From: Streptomyces sp. CC0208
GTDB taxonomy: Bacteria > Actinomycetota > Actinomycetes > Streptomycetales > Streptomycetaceae
Length of the DNA stretch: 64,000 bases
NCBI RefSeq assembly: GCF_003443735.1
Contig: NZ_CP031969.1
Coordinates: 1,116,001-1,180,000, forward strand
Direction of reading: 5' to 3'
In this document: piece by piece, positions 1-9,075 of the stretch
How the letters are laid out: every line of letters begins with the position of its first letter
How positions within the stretch are numbered: position 1 is the stretch's first letter
Made by a program: the position numbers and the translations under genes
The notes under the pieces: generated by a model
Database searches by the model: none
What the model was told of the DNA's origin: nothing
What the model saw: only the letters and a program-made list of their open reading frames with translations

Positions 1-2
1 CC

Positions 3-2708
3 CTTGCCTCGGCGATGCTGGCGAACGGCCTCGTCGAGGTCGCCCCCTCGCTCTACCGGGGCCGCCCGCGCGGCATCGTCTCCGCGGGTGTCGAGGAGCC
101 CAACGCCCTGGTCCAGCTGGGCGGTTCGTGCTCGGAGGGCATGCTCCCGGCCACGACCGTCGAACTGTACGACGGCTTGTCCGCCACCACGCTCTCCGGG
201 ATGGGCCGGCTCGACCCCACTCCGGATCCCGCCGTCTACGACAAGAAGTACGTCCACACCGACGTCCTGGTCGTCGGCGCCGGACCGGCGGGCCTCGCGG
301 CGGCCACGACTGCCGCCGCCTCCGGCGCCCGCGTGCTCCTCGTCGACGAACAGCCCGAGCCCGTTGACGGGGAGCGCTGGCAGGAGCTGCGCGCCGCCCC
401 CGAGGCCCTCGTCCTGCATCGGACCACGGCTTTCGGGTCGTACGACGACAACTACGTGCTGGCCCTTGAGCGGCGCACCGACCACCTCGGCGCCGACGCC
501 CCCGAGGGTGTCTCGCGGCAGCGACTGTGGCACATCCGCGCCCGTCAGGTGATCCTGGCGACCGGGGCGCACGAGCGTCCGCTGGTCTTCGCGGGCAACG
601 ACCGGCCCGGCGTGATGCTCGCCGGGGCCGTGCGCACGTATCTCAACCGGTACGCCGTGGCCCCGGGTTCACAGGCCGTGGTGAGCACGACCAACGACAG
701 CGCCTACGACACGGTCGCCGATCTGTGTGCCGCCGGGATCTCCGTCGCCGTCGTCGTGGACGCCCGCCCCGAACTCTCCGACCGGGCCGCCGAGGTGGCC
801 GAGCTGACCGGGGCGCGGGTGCTGACGGGCAGCGCGGTGGTCGGTACGGCGGGCGAGCACAGGCTCATCGGCGCCACCGTGCAGACTCTCGACGCCGACG
901 GTCAACTCGCCGGTGAGCCGCAGTCGTTCGCCTGCGATCTGCTGGCCGTGTCGGGTGGCTGGAGTCCGGTGGTGCATCTGCACAGCCAGCGTCAGGGGCG
1001 GTTGCGCTGGGACTCCGACCTGGTGGCGTTCGTGCCGGACGGGGCCGTACGGGATCAGCAGGTGGTGGGGGCGGCCCGGGGGACGTACGACCTCGACGGC
1101 TGTCTGGCCGAAGGGACCCGGGCCGGAGCACTGGCGGCGACAGCGGCGGGGTTCCCGGTGCCCATACCGGCCGAGCCCGTACGGCGTGCACCGGGGCCGA
1201 CGCGCGCCCTGTGGCTGGTGCCCTCCGCCGAGGGCGAACCGGGCACCTGGGACAGCCACTTCGTCGATCTCCAGCGTGATGTCACGGTCGCCGACGTCTG
1301 GCGCTCCACCGGCGCCGGCATGCGCGGCGTCGAGCACGTGAAGCGCTACACCTCGCTCGGCACGGCGAACGACCAGGGCAAGACCTCCGGCGTCAACGCG
1401 ATCGGGGTGATCGCCGAGGCTCTCGGCGGCTCGCTGGGGGAGATCGGCACCACGGCCTACCGGGCGCCGTACACGCCGATCGCCTTCGCCGCCCTGGCGG
1501 GGCGCGAGCGCGGAGAGCTGTTCGACCCGGAGCGGACCACGGCGATCCACAGCTGGCATGTGGCGCACGGTGCCACGTTCGAGGACGTCGGGCAGTGGAA
1601 GCGCCCCTGGTACTACCCGCAGGCCGGTGAGGACATGGACGCGGCCGTGGCACGCGAGTGCCGGGCGGCCCGGGAGGGTGTGGCGTTCATGGACGCCTCC
1701 ACCCTCGGCAAGATCGAGATCTGGGGCGCGGACGCGGGCGAGTTCCTCAACCGGATCTACACCAACGCCTTCAAGAAGCTGAAGCCCGGCACCGGGCGGT
1801 ACGGCGTGATGTGCAAGCCCGACGGCATGATCTTCGATGACGGGGTGACCCTGCGCCTCGACGACAACCGCTACTTCATGACCACCACGACCGGCGGCGC
1901 CGCGAACGTCCTGGACTGGCTGGAGGAGTGGTCCCAGACCGAGTGGCCCGAACTCGACGTGCGCTGCACCTCGGTGACCGAGCAGTGGGCGACGATCGCC
2001 GTCGTCGGCCCGCAGTCGCGCGCGGTCGTCGGCCATCTCGCCCCGGACCTCGACCTGTCGAACGAGGCCTTCCCGTTCATGGCCTTCCGCGAGACGACCC
2101 TGGCCTCCGGCATCCCGGCCCGTGTCTGCCGGATCTCCTTCTCCGGCGAACTGGCCTACGAGATCAACGTCTCCGCCTGGTACGGGCTCGCGGTCTGGGA
2201 GGAGGTGGACGCGGCCGGCCGGCCGTACGGCATCACCCCGTACGGCACCGAGACGATGCACGTCCTGCGGGCCGAGAAGGGCTACATCATCGTCGGCCAG
2301 GACACCGACGGCACGGTCACCCCGCAGGACGCCGGCATGAGCTGGGTGGTCTCCAAGCAGAAGGACTTCATCGGCAAGCGGTCCTTCGCCCGCGCCGACA
2401 CCGCCCGCACCGACCGCAAGCAACTGGTCGGGCTGCTTCCGGCCGACCGCACGACCCGGCTGCCCGAGGGCACCCAACTCGTCGCGCCGGACGTCGACTT
2501 GGGGACGGTGCCGGTGCCGATGCTCGGCCATGTCACCTCCAGCTACCACAGTCCGGCCCTCGGCCGCCCGTTCGCCCTCGCCCTCGTGGCCGACGGGCAG
2601 GCGAGGAAGGGCCAGACGCTGCTCGCCCCGGTGGGCGAGGCCCTGGTGCCCGTCGAGGTCACCGACTTCGTCCTCTACGACCCCGAAGGGACCAGGCGAG
2701 ATGGCTGA
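3..2708 (+). CDS. soxA: Sarcosine oxidase alpha subunit, 5' end outside the window
   Basis: Large flavin subunit of heterotetrameric sarcosine oxidase, which oxidatively demethylates sarcosine to glycine and passes the methyl group to tetrahydrofolate. About 901 residues are visible and the frame is open at the window edge. Against the usual ~950-1000 residues, roughly 50-60 N-terminal residues are missing. The visible N-terminus carries the 'RPRGI...[10 protein letters not shown]' region of the 2Fe-2S-like domain. A dinucleotide-binding motif ([11 protein letters not shown]) follows about 90 residues in. The C-terminal ~380 residues are a GcvT-like aminomethyltransferase (folate) domain. The stop overlaps soxG by 8 nt, as in sox operons; soxB and soxD should lie upstream. 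Confidence 0.93.
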   Translation, partial: LASAMLANGLVEVAPSLYRGRPRGIVSAGVEEPNALVQLGGSCSEGMLPATTVELYDGLSATTLSGMGRLDPTPDPAVYDKKYVHTDVLVVGAGPAGLAAATTAAASGARVLLVDEQPEPVDGERWQELRAAPEALVLHRTTAFGSYDDNYVLALERRTDHLGADAPEGVSRQRLWHIRARQVILATGAHERPLVFAGNDRPGVMLAGAVRTYLNRYAVAPGSQAVVSTTNDSAYDTVADLCAAGISVAVVVDARPELSDRAAEVAELTGARVLTGSAVVGTAGEHRLIGATVQTLDADGQLAGEPQSFACDLLAVSGGWSPVVHLHSQRQGRLRWDSDLVAFVPDGAVRDQQVVGAARGTYDLDGCLAEGTRAGALAATAAGFPVPIPAEPVRRAPGPTRALWLVPSAEGEPGTWDSHFVDLQRDVTVADVWRSTGAGMRGVEHVKRYTSLGTANDQGKTSGVNAIGVIAEALGGSLGEIGTTAYRAPYTPIAFAALAGRERGELFDPERTTAIHSWHVAHGATFEDVGQWKRPWYYPQAGEDMDAAVARECRAAREGVAFMDASTLGKIEIWGADAGEFLNRIYTNAFKKLKPGTGRYGVMCKPDGMIFDDGVTLRLDDNRYFMTTTTGGAANVLDWLEEWSQTEWPELDVRCTSVTEQWATIAVVGPQSRAVVGHLAPDLDLSNEAFPFMAFRETTLASGIPARVCRISFSGELAYEINVSAWYGLAVWEEVDAAGRPYGITPYGTETMHVLRAEKGYIIVGQDTDGTVTPQDAGMSWVVSKQKDFIGKRSFARADTARTDRKQLVGLLPADRTTRLPEGTQLVAPDVDLGTVPVPMLGHVTSSYHSPALGRPFALALVADGQARKGQTLLAPVGEALVPVEVTDFVLYDPEGTRRDG

Positions 2709-3312
2709 ACCGATCATGGCGGGACCGGCGGCACTGCGTACCAGCCCGCTGGCCCACCTGGAGGAGCGGATGCGCGCCGCCGCCGTCACCGGTACCCGGG
2801 GCGTCACCCTGGCCGAGCTGCCGTTCCTCACGATGGTGAACGTGCGGGTCGACCCCGCGTCCGCGGCGGCCGACCGGATCGGGAGGACGCTGGGGGCGCC
2901 GCTCCCCCGCCGATGCGGCGACACCGCCGCGAGCACCCACCGTACGGCCGTCTGGCTGGGCCCCGACGAGTGGCTCGTGATCTCCCGGGCCGACGCCGAC
3001 ATCGTGACGGCCGAGCTGCGGGAAGCCCTCCAGGGCGCCCCCGGCTCGGTGGTGGACGTGTCGGCGAACCGCACCACCCTCGAACTGAGCGGCCCCTCCG
3101 CCCGCGAGGTCCTGGAGAAGGGCTGCCCGCTGGACCTGCACCCCCGCGTCTTCGGCCCCGGCCACGCGGTGTCGACGACGGTCGGCCCCATCGCGGCACT
3201 GCTGTGGCAGACCGACGACACCCCGACCTACCGCCTGCTCCCGCGGTCCTCGTTCGCCGACTACCTGGCCCGCTGGCTCATCGACGCGATGACCGAGTAC
3301 GGCCGACCGTAA
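2701..3312 (+). CDS. soxG: Sarcosine oxidase gamma subunit
   Basis: 203-residue small subunit of heterotetrameric sarcosine oxidase, related to the GcvT fold and needed for assembly of the enzyme. I chose the ATG at 2701 because it overlaps the soxA stop by 8 nt and gives the family length; an upstream in-frame ATG at 2530 would run deep inside soxA. The motifs 'WLGPDEWLV' and '[21 protein letters not shown]' (in part) are typical of SoxG. Last gene of the sox operon. It is followed by 56 nt and then a convergent gene. A 6-bp hairpin at 3328-3343 lies there but is too weak to call a terminator. Confidence 0.93.
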   Translation: MAEPIMAGPAALRTSPLAHLEERMRAAAVTGTRGVTLAELPFLTMVNVRVDPASAAADRIGRTLGAPLPRRCGDTAASTHRTAVWLGPDEWLVISRADADIVTAELREALQGAPGSVVDVSANRTTLELSGPSAREVLEKGCPLDLHPRVFGPGHAVSTTVGPIAALLWQTDDTPTYRLLPRSSFADYLARWLIDAMTEYGRP

Positions 3313-3368
3313 AGCGGACGCTCCGTCGTGCGCCATCGCGCACACCGTGCGGTCCCGGACATCGACTG

Positions 3369-4022
3369 TCAGGCGCCCAGGGAGAGCGTCCCCGCCCCCT
3401 GGCCGGGTATGTCCTCCCAGCCTCGAATCCTGGCCGCGAGCCGCTTCAGGCGCGCGTCCGAGGGGGCTACGTCGATCTGGAAGTGGGACTCGTTCGGGCG
3501 GCGGAAGTCTCCACCCCAGGCCACCACGTCCTGGCATTCCTTGAGGATGTCGCGGACCGTGGCCAGTTGGTGGGGGAAGAGACCGCCCTTGGCGCCGTCC
3601 GGGTACCAGGTCGGGCGTATCGCGACCGCGGTCCCCGAGGCGTGGTTGGTCGCGCGGCCCTTCAGCGTGCCGTCCGCGGGGCGGAAGCCGATCACCTCCC
3701 CGTCAACGAGTGTGTCGATCTCGTAGTGGTAACGGCGGATGACGTGTACGAGCACGGTGGCGGCCTCGCCGATGCGCAGGGCCACGGAGACCGAACTGCC
3801 CGGCACCTGACGGGTCCAGATGGCTCCCGAGGTGTCGGCCTGCGATTCCGTCGGCCAGCCGTTGGCGCTGGTGTGGTGCGCGGGCGAGCCGTCCGCGGCC
3901 GTTCGCGTGGACGCGGACGCCGGGGAGGGGACCGCGAGAGTGGCGAGGCCCGCCGCCGCGGTCAGGCCGAGGCCGGTGCGCAGTACGCGGCGGCGCGGCG
4001 GGTGTGGGGATGAGAGGGTCAC
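3369..4022 (-). CDS. Secreted M15-like peptidase, probable Tat substrate
   Basis: 217 residues from a GTG start preceded by AGGAC; longer upstream frames have no ribosome site. The N-terminus has an RRR-x-LR-T twin-arginine-type signal followed by a hydrophobic stretch ending near ASA (residue ~38). The C-terminal half resembles M15 D-Ala-D-Ala carboxypeptidases: NHASGTA at 126-132 and ESHFQ at 178-182 supply the two zinc histidines (H127, H180). The Asp normally seven residues after the first His (HxxGxAxD) is Ala134, so activity is doubtful. It lies downstream of, and on the same strand as, the large muramidase-like gene (57 nt apart). I infer a cell-wall binding or remodelling role. Confidence 0.7.
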   Translation of the reverse strand: MTLSSPHPPRRRVLRTGLGLTAAAGLATLAVPSPASASTRTAADGSPAHHTSANGWPTESQADTSGAIWTRQVPGSSVSVALRIGEAATVLVHVIRRYHYEIDTLVDGEVIGFRPADGTLKGRATNHASGTAVAIRPTWYPDGAKGGLFPHQLATVRDILKECQDVVAWGGDFRRPNESHFQIDVAPSDARLKRLAARIRGWEDIPGQGAGTLSLGA

Positions 4023-4078
4023 GTCCGTCCTGTCTGAGAGTGTGGACTGCGATGGGTGCGATCGATGCGATCGGTGCG

Positions 4079-6283
4079 TCACAGGCCGCGCAGGGGCGCG
4101 TTGTACTTCTCGAACACCTGGTGGAGGCCGAGCATGGCCCGGCCGTAGTCCTGGGCTCGCTCGTCGGTGCCGTTGTAGCGGGCCAGTGTGAGGCGGGTGT
4201 GCTCCTCGCTGGTGAACATGGACGGCCGGGGAACGCCGACGTCGTCGGCACCCTCGATCAGGACCGTCGGCACGGTCCGGATGTTGTAGTCGTGGTTGTC
4301 GTGCAGTTGCTGCCAGACGTTCCACAGGTCGTTCTCGTCGGAGGGGAGCATGAGGCTGCCGCCGATCAGGCCGGCCAGGATGCAGTGGTTGCGGCCGCGG
4401 ATGGCGGTGGCCGCGAAGATCTGCGCGAGACCGGTACTGGAGTCGGTCTTCGTGCTCAGCCCTGTTCCGTCGTAGTGGTCGATGACCGCCTCGTCGCCGA
4501 CGACGTCCAGGCTGTTGTACATCCGGATCTCCCAGAGCAGCGGGGCCTGGATGATGGCCTTGCGCATTTTGAAGGTGCGCGCGAGCTGGGTGACCAGCCC
4601 GTCGAAGCTCATCACCAGGTCGAACGCCTCGGTGGTCGACCGGTACGTGAGCACCTGGGCGCCCTGGTTCCCGCCCGTCTCCGGCACGCCCATGCTGTTG
4701 AGGAGATACGACTGGACGTCCGCGAGCAGCGCGCCCCGCATGGACATGTCCATGTTGACGTCCAGGATTCCGGTGACCTGCTCGGTGCCGTAGGTGTTCT
4801 GGCCGGTGTCACGGCCCGACACGATGTCGTTGTCGATCTCGATGAGGCCGCTGCCCGCTCCCACCGAGACCGTGGAGATCTGGTCGAAGGCCCAGTCGTC
4901 GGGCAGCGGATAGCCGAGATTCCCGGAGAAGCCCGTGGACATGTCGCAGACGAAACTCGCCGAGGTGTAGCCCGCGGCGGCGACCCGGCTGCAGACGTTC
5001 CGGGGTCCGTAGATGCCGGTCAGGTACCCCTGGCCGTGCTCGTTCATGATGTCCCGGATGCCCCGGAAATGCGGCAGGATGTTGTCGGTCACCTCGTAGT
5101 CGAGCGCGTCGAAGTCGACGGCGAAGTAGATACGGGTGCCGGGTTTGAAGCCGTAGTACTTGGCCCGCTCGATGGCCGCGAAGGCGTCGGCGATTCCCTG
5201 CGCGCGGCGGAAGTAGGCCGCCTCCCCGCCCCAGGTCTGGTAGATCGGGAAGCAGCTCAGACCGTAGGCGGCCATCCGGCTCAGCTCACCGAGCTTGATC
5301 TTCTTGTCGAGTGAGGTGCCCGGGACGTTGGACAGGTAGCGCCCCACGATCTGGTACCCCGCGTCCCTGAGCGCCGCCGCCCGCGCGTCGGTGACCTCGG
5401 TGACACAGTCGGCCGCGGTCCCCCTGCGGGTGGCGTCACCGGTGGACACCAGCAGCGAGGCCCAGGTCTGGAAGTCCCCTCGGCCGGTGACCGGGAGCTT
5501 CGCGAAATTCTGGAAGCTGCGCACGCGTGTTGCCAGGTCGGCGTTGAAGGCGCTGCTGAACAACACCCCATCGCGCTTGTTGAAGATCATGGCGGCGGTG
5601 AAGAGACTCACCCAGGTCCCCGAGGAGCCCTCCGAAAGGGGGTTGTTCCTGATGCCCTGCTGGGTACCGGGGCCGAAGACCCCGTTCGCGACGTCGTCGC
5701 TCATGCCGATCTCGTACTGGATCGCAAGCATCAGTGCCTTCTGCACGTCCCGTGAGAAGTGACCGTCGCACGGCACGATGAAGAAGTTTCGGCGGCCGAC
5801 ATAGCGGCCGTTCATCCACTGCTGTACCGCGCGGGTCGGCTCGCTCCCGCCCTCGGTGACGACATAGGCGTCCATGGTGAGCAGCGCCTTGAACACCTTC
5901 GGCGGTACCCCGTCCGCAAAGGCGCCGTCGACGCCCATGTTCTGCTTCAGCTCGCGGACCGACGCCGCTACGGAGTCGTTGTAGGTGCCGTCGATGCCGC
6001 CGCCGTCGTAGCCCTTGCAGTACAGCGCGGACTGCACGATCTTGAGGACCTTCTCGTGCCGGGTGCCCGCATTGATGACGGGGTGGCGGGCCTGGAGGGT
6101 GGCGAGCGTCGTCGGGCCGAAGCTGTCGGACAGGGAGGTGATGCCCAGCTCGTACTGAAGCGCCCGGGTCAGCGCGAACATGACGGTCCAGCCGGTGCGG
6201 CCGTTCTCCTCGACCTTCGGGATTCCGGCGACGTTGTAGGAGTTGATGAACTTCTGTGCCTCGACGACCATTTGGTCGGCCAT
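4079..6283 (-). CDS. Peptidoglycan-binding / DUF1906 (Rv2525c-like) / lysozyme-like fusion protein
   Basis: 734 residues; start ATG with AAAGGAC upstream, chosen over a longer frame that overlaps the next gene. Residues 1-285 hold about four degenerate peptidoglycan-binding-type repeats ('GPTTLATLQ', 'IDGTYNDSV', 'FGPGTQQGI'). Residues ~288-495 match the DUF1906 glycoside-hydrolase-like barrel of Rv2525c ('ALRDAGYQIVGRYLSN', 'IYFAVDFDA', 'GIYGPRNVC'). Residues ~560-730 look like a lysozyme/transglycosylase fold, with a candidate catalytic Glu585 (LLWEIR), SSTGLAQI at 615-622 and LARYNG at 700-705. No signal peptide or TM segment is visible, although every domain suggests an extracytoplasmic wall substrate. 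The C-terminal domain assignment is my inference from motifs. Confidence 0.72.
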   Translation of the reverse strand: MADQMVVEAQKFINSYNVAGIPKVEENGRTGWTVMFALTRALQYELGITSLSDSFGPTTLATLQARHPVINAGTRHEKVLKIVQSALYCKGYDGGGIDGTYNDSVAASVRELKQNMGVDGAFADGVPPKVFKALLTMDAYVVTEGGSEPTRAVQQWMNGRYVGRRNFFIVPCDGHFSRDVQKALMLAIQYEIGMSDDVANGVFGPGTQQGIRNNPLSEGSSGTWVSLFTAAMIFNKRDGVLFSSAFNADLATRVRSFQNFAKLPVTGRGDFQTWASLLVSTGDATRRGTAADCVTEVTDARAAALRDAGYQIVGRYLSNVPGTSLDKKIKLGELSRMAAYGLSCFPIYQTWGGEAAYFRRAQGIADAFAAIERAKYYGFKPGTRIYFAVDFDALDYEVTDNILPHFRGIRDIMNEHGQGYLTGIYGPRNVCSRVAAAGYTSASFVCDMSTGFSGNLGYPLPDDWAFDQISTVSVGAGSGLIEIDNDIVSGRDTGQNTYGTEQVTGILDVNMDMSMRGALLADVQSYLLNSMGVPETGGNQGAQVLTYRSTTEAFDLVMSFDGLVTQLARTFKMRKAIIQAPLLWEIRMYNSLDVVGDEAVIDHYDGTGLSTKTDSSTGLAQIFAATAIRGRNHCILAGLIGGSLMLPSDENDLWNVWQQLHDNHDYNIRTVPTVLIEGADDVGVPRPSMFTSEEHTRLTLARYNGTDERAQDYGRAMLGLHQVFEKYNAPLRGL

Positions 6284-6357
6284 GCTGTGTCCTTTCACGC
6301 GCACCTGGGCTGCGGCGGGAACGGGTCGGATGCGCCGGCGCGGACTACGAGGCCGCG

Positions 6358-6744
6358 TCAGCAGCGCTCGACACCGTCGATCCAGTTGGTGGCGTTGTCG
6401 GTGTAGTAGCTGGCCATGTAGCCGCGGTGGCCACTCGCGGTGAGCACCCAGACCCAGTAGGGGTTGCCGCCGACGCTCTGATCCCCCTCCTGCTGGCAGT
6501 ACACCCACACCTGGGCCGGGCTGCTCACTGTGGTCTGCACGTCCGGACAGTTGGCGGCCGACGGATACAGGTAGCAGTGTTCCCCGCCACCGGCACGGAC
6601 ATTGACGCCGGAGGCCCAGACGCCGTAGTAGCCGGCGCCGTGACCGGTCGCGTGGGCAGCGCCCGCCGTACCGAAGACGAGGCCGGCGGCGGCGATGACG
6701 GTGGACGCCGTGGCCGCGGCGGCGGCTCTCACGGAATGGATCAT
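6358..6744 (-). CDS. Small secreted SH3-like protein
   Basis: 128 residues beginning at an ATG with a near-perfect AAGGAGGAA ribosome site. A signal peptide (residues 1-31, AAGLVFGTAGAAHA) is followed by a mature chain of about 97 residues with the SH3b pattern 'SGVNVRAGGG...C', 'VWVYCQQEGD', 'PYWVWVLTASGHRGYM'. Several cysteines suggest disulfides. SH3b domains of this kind bind the cell wall. It is transcribed divergently from the secreted gene at 6996 and precedes the muramidase-like gene on the same strand by 74 nt, so the two may be co-transcribed. Confidence 0.75.
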   Translation of the reverse strand: MIHSVRAAAAATASTVIAAAGLVFGTAGAAHATGHGAGYYGVWASGVNVRAGGGEHCYLYPSAANCPDVQTTVSSPAQVWVYCQQEGDQSVGGNPYWVWVLTASGHRGYMASYYTDNATNWIDGVERC

Positions 6745-6846
6745 GAGTGATTCCTCCTTGGGACGGCCGAACAGGCCTTGGAAGCAAAGGTGCTGACCCG
6801 AAACAGCGACGTGGCCAGAACCTAGCGAGGGAACAGCTGTCGAGGT

Positions 6847-6900
6847 CCTGACAAATGTCAGGGCAACCGAGGGGCCCACGGCACCCTGACATCCGTCAGG
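6847..6900. promoter_or_regulatory. Two perfect CCTGAC-N4-GTCAGG dyads in a divergent promoter region
   Basis: Two 16-bp palindromes, CCTGACAAATGTCAGG (6847-6862) and CCTGACATCCGTCAGG (6885-6900), sit 38 bp centre to centre between the divergent secreted-protein genes starting at 6744 (minus) and 6996 (plus). The half-sites are identical and only the 4-bp spacers differ. This is the layout of a dimeric regulator controlling both directions. The half-site and spacing resemble sites of NarL/LuxR-type response regulators, but I cannot name the regulator and none is encoded adjacent. Confidence 0.7.
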
Positions 6901-6995
6901 ACCGCCGGTCCCCTTCCCCTTTCTAAGGTTCGAGTCGTCTTCCAGGCCCGGCGGTATCGCAGGGCACCCTCCACAGACAGGAAGAGACAGCTCCC

Positions 6996-7484
6996 ATGCG
7001 TCCGTTCCGCTCCGCTCTCGCCGCGGCCGCCGCCCTGACCGCGATCACCACCGGCGTCCTCGTCGCTCAACCGGCGCAGCCCGCACACGCCTTGGCCTCC
7101 GACTGCGAAGGCGGCGCACATGGCTTCCGCGACCACCCCGACGACGCCGAGGGCGACACCGACAAGCCCGCCGACTTCAGTCTCGGCAGCGTCCGCATCA
7201 CGCTGGAGAAGGGCTCCTACGTCGGCCAGCAGATCGCCTTCGGAAAGATCAGCGGCCGGACCCAGCCCGGCGACAACGTCTGGATGGACTGGCGTGCCGA
7301 CGGCTGGGACCGCGATCGGAACGCCATGTCCCCCTGGCTGCAGTGCGGGCCCTTCACCGTCCGCTCAGCCGGGCAGAGCCTGACCACACCGTTCCGCCGC
7401 ACCAGCACCGACCCGCAGTACCAGTTCCGCGTCTGCGGCTCGCTGAAGTCGGACGGCGTGGTCCGCTGCTCCAACTGGTGGTAG
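6996..7484 (+). CDS. Secreted hypothetical protein
   Basis: 162 residues. The Sec signal peptide (MRPFRSALAAAAALTAIT..., cleavage near HA-LA, about residue 33-35) leads to a soluble mature domain with four cysteines (SDCEGG, LQCGPF, RVCGSL, VVRCSN) likely forming two disulfides. I do not recognise a family. The chain has aromatic-rich strands ('DNVWMDWRADGWDRD') and no catalytic motif. AGGAAGAGA lies upstream of the ATG. It is first in a plus-strand run of three secreted-protein genes and shares a divergent, dyad-containing promoter region with the SH3 gene. Confidence 0.75.
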   Translation: MRPFRSALAAAAALTAITTGVLVAQPAQPAHALASDCEGGAHGFRDHPDDAEGDTDKPADFSLGSVRITLEKGSYVGQQIAFGKISGRTQPGDNVWMDWRADGWDRDRNAMSPWLQCGPFTVRSAGQSLTTPFRRTSTDPQYQFRVCGSLKSDGVVRCSNWW

Positions 7485-7534
7485 AGCCCCGCCCGCCGTT
7501 CCCGCTTCCCGGCATTCACCCGAAAGGCATGACC

Positions 7535-7906
7535 ATGCGCAGAATCCTGCGCGGCGCCGCCGCGCTCGCTTTCACCGCCGCCGCCGTTCTCACCGGAGCC
7601 GCCCAGGCCCAGGCCGAGGGCGGCACATGGGACGGCTGCCCCTACGGCGCCGTCTGCATCTACCCGGAGAACGTGACCCCGGCCACCAACCCGCACCCGA
7701 GCCACATCTTCTACTCCTACGGCTTCCACCCCATCTACAACCAGTACGGCAACCACTGGGTCTTCAACAACCAGTACGACGGCGCCCTGGTCGAGCTGTG
7801 CGAGTCCGTCAACACGGACTGCCACGAGTCCATCCCTCCGCAGGAGGGCTGGTACGTCGACCTCGGGCCGATCAACTCCCTCAACCTCAGGGAGCACTAC
7901 CAGTGA
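7535..7906 (+). CDS. Secreted peptidase-inhibitor I36-like protein
   Basis: 123 residues. ATG at 7535 is preferred because AAAGG lies 7 nt upstream; an ATG two codons earlier (7529) is almost on top of it. Signal peptide RRILRGAAALAFTAAAVLTG ending near AQA. The mature part begins with a CPYGAVCIY segment characteristic of the I36 inhibitor / beta-gamma-crystallin-like family, followed by 'NQYGNHWVFNNQ' and a Cys pair. Such proteins can inhibit metalloproteases; here that is inference only. Its TGA overlaps the GTG of the next gene, so the two are translationally coupled. Confidence 0.72.
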   Translation: MRRILRGAAALAFTAAAVLTGAAQAQAEGGTWDGCPYGAVCIYPENVTPATNPHPSHIFYSYGFHPIYNQYGNHWVFNNQYDGALVELCESVNTDCHESIPPQEGWYVDLGPINSLNLREHYQ

Positions 7907-9048
7907 GGCGCCGACTTCTCGCCGCCGCCGCCGCGCTGCTGCTGATCGGCGGCGCGGCGGGCTCCGCCGCTGCCGACGCCCCGACCGGACAGCCGGTCCG
8001 TCCCGCCGCCGCGTCCGCCGAGGTACCCGCCGGCGTCAGCGCCGGGGTCGCCGTCTTCGACCGGCAGACCGGTACCTTCACCGAGCAGCTCAACACGAGC
8101 ACCCGCTTCCGGTCCGCCTCGGTCGTCAAGCTGCTGCTGGCCCTGGACTACCTGTGGAACCGGGGCCCCGACTACACCGTGCCGGCCGCCGACCGGGCGT
8201 GGCTGGAGCCGATGTTGCGCGGCAGCGACGACGACGCGGCCAGCGCCTACTGGTCGGACCACGGCGGTACGGCGATCATCACCCGCATGGTCGACCGCCT
8301 CGGCCTCAAGGACACGGCACCGCCGCCCACCGGGTACGAGGGCTACTGGGGCTACACCGCACTCTCCGCCCGCGACACGGTGACGATCTACCGCTACCTC
8401 CTGGACTCGGCGCCCGGCCCCGTGCGCGACTTCATGATGGGCAATCTGCGCCAGTCCACCCGCTGTGCCTCGGACGGCTTCGACCAGCACTTCGGCATCG
8501 CCGGGGCGTTCGACAAGCCGTGGGCGGTGAAGCAGGGCTGGTCGGGATCCTCGTACGAGAAAGGCACCTGCGGCCAGAAGCGCACCGCGACCGCGAGCGT
8601 GGCGCGTGCGGGGAGTCCGGCCGCGGACGTGGATCTGACGCGGCCCGCGCTGCACAGCACGGGCACCGTGGGAGCCGGTGACCGGTCCATCGTGGCCGTG
8701 TTCACCCTGCATCCCGTCGGCACCTCGTACGGGAAGGCGTACACGGACATCGGCCGGCTGACCCGCTCCCTGAACGTTCCCGGGGCCACCCGGTCCGCGG
8801 GATGGTGGTACGGCACGTGGAGCGACCATGTGAACGTCCGCCCCGACCCCGGCACCGGCAACTCACCGATCACCCAACTCCCCGCAGGCGTCGAGGTGTT
8901 GGTGGGCTGCCAGGCCAAGGGCGAGGTGGTGAACGTACCGCCTTACACCAACGAATGGTGGGCGTACCTCCCCCAGTACAACGGCTGGATCTCCAACATC
9001 TACATCAACTCGCCCGACAACAAGATGCCGGACGTCAAGGACTGCTGA
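7903..9048 (+). CDS. Secreted SxxK (beta-lactamase-like) protein with C-terminal SH3 domain
   Basis: 381 residues from a GTG overlapping the previous stop, with GGGAG upstream. Signal peptide to about residue 25. Residues ~45-270 have a class A beta-lactamase-like layout: SVVK (S73-K76) as the SxxK motif, SDD at 108-110 where SDN is expected, and K210-Q-G where KTG is expected. Residues ~300-381 form an SH3b-like wall-binding domain ('GTWSDHVNVRPDPGTG'). Substituted second and third motifs make penicillin hydrolysis unlikely; a transpeptidase/carboxypeptidase-like or binding role is possible. It forms an operon with the I36-like gene. Confidence 0.75.
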   Translation: MRRRLLAAAAALLLIGGAAGSAAADAPTGQPVRPAAASAEVPAGVSAGVAVFDRQTGTFTEQLNTSTRFRSASVVKLLLALDYLWNRGPDYTVPAADRAWLEPMLRGSDDDAASAYWSDHGGTAIITRMVDRLGLKDTAPPPTGYEGYWGYTALSARDTVTIYRYLLDSAPGPVRDFMMGNLRQSTRCASDGFDQHFGIAGAFDKPWAVKQGWSGSSYEKGTCGQKRTATASVARAGSPAADVDLTRPALHSTGTVGAGDRSIVAVFTLHPVGTSYGKAYTDIGRLTRSLNVPGATRSAGWWYGTWSDHVNVRPDPGTGNSPITQLPAGVEVLVGCQAKGEVVNVPPYTNEWWAYLPQYNGWISNIYINSPDNKMPDVKDC

Positions 9049-9075
9049 GCGGCCTTGGACGACAGCTCCGCCACC

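Noticed and set aside
3328..3343. Hairpin GTGCGC-CATC-GCGCAC between convergent soxG and the M15-like gene
   Set aside because: Only 6 bp, with no T-run; too weak to call a terminator in high-GC DNA.
4079..6892. Longer 937-codon version of the muramidase-like gene
   Set aside because: The extension overlaps the SH3 gene on the same strand, has no domain, and the internal ATG at 6283 has a good ribosome site.
7903..9048. Antibiotic-resistance beta-lactamase
   Set aside because: Second and third active-site motifs are substituted and an SH3 wall-binding domain is attached; hydrolysis of beta-lactams is not supported.
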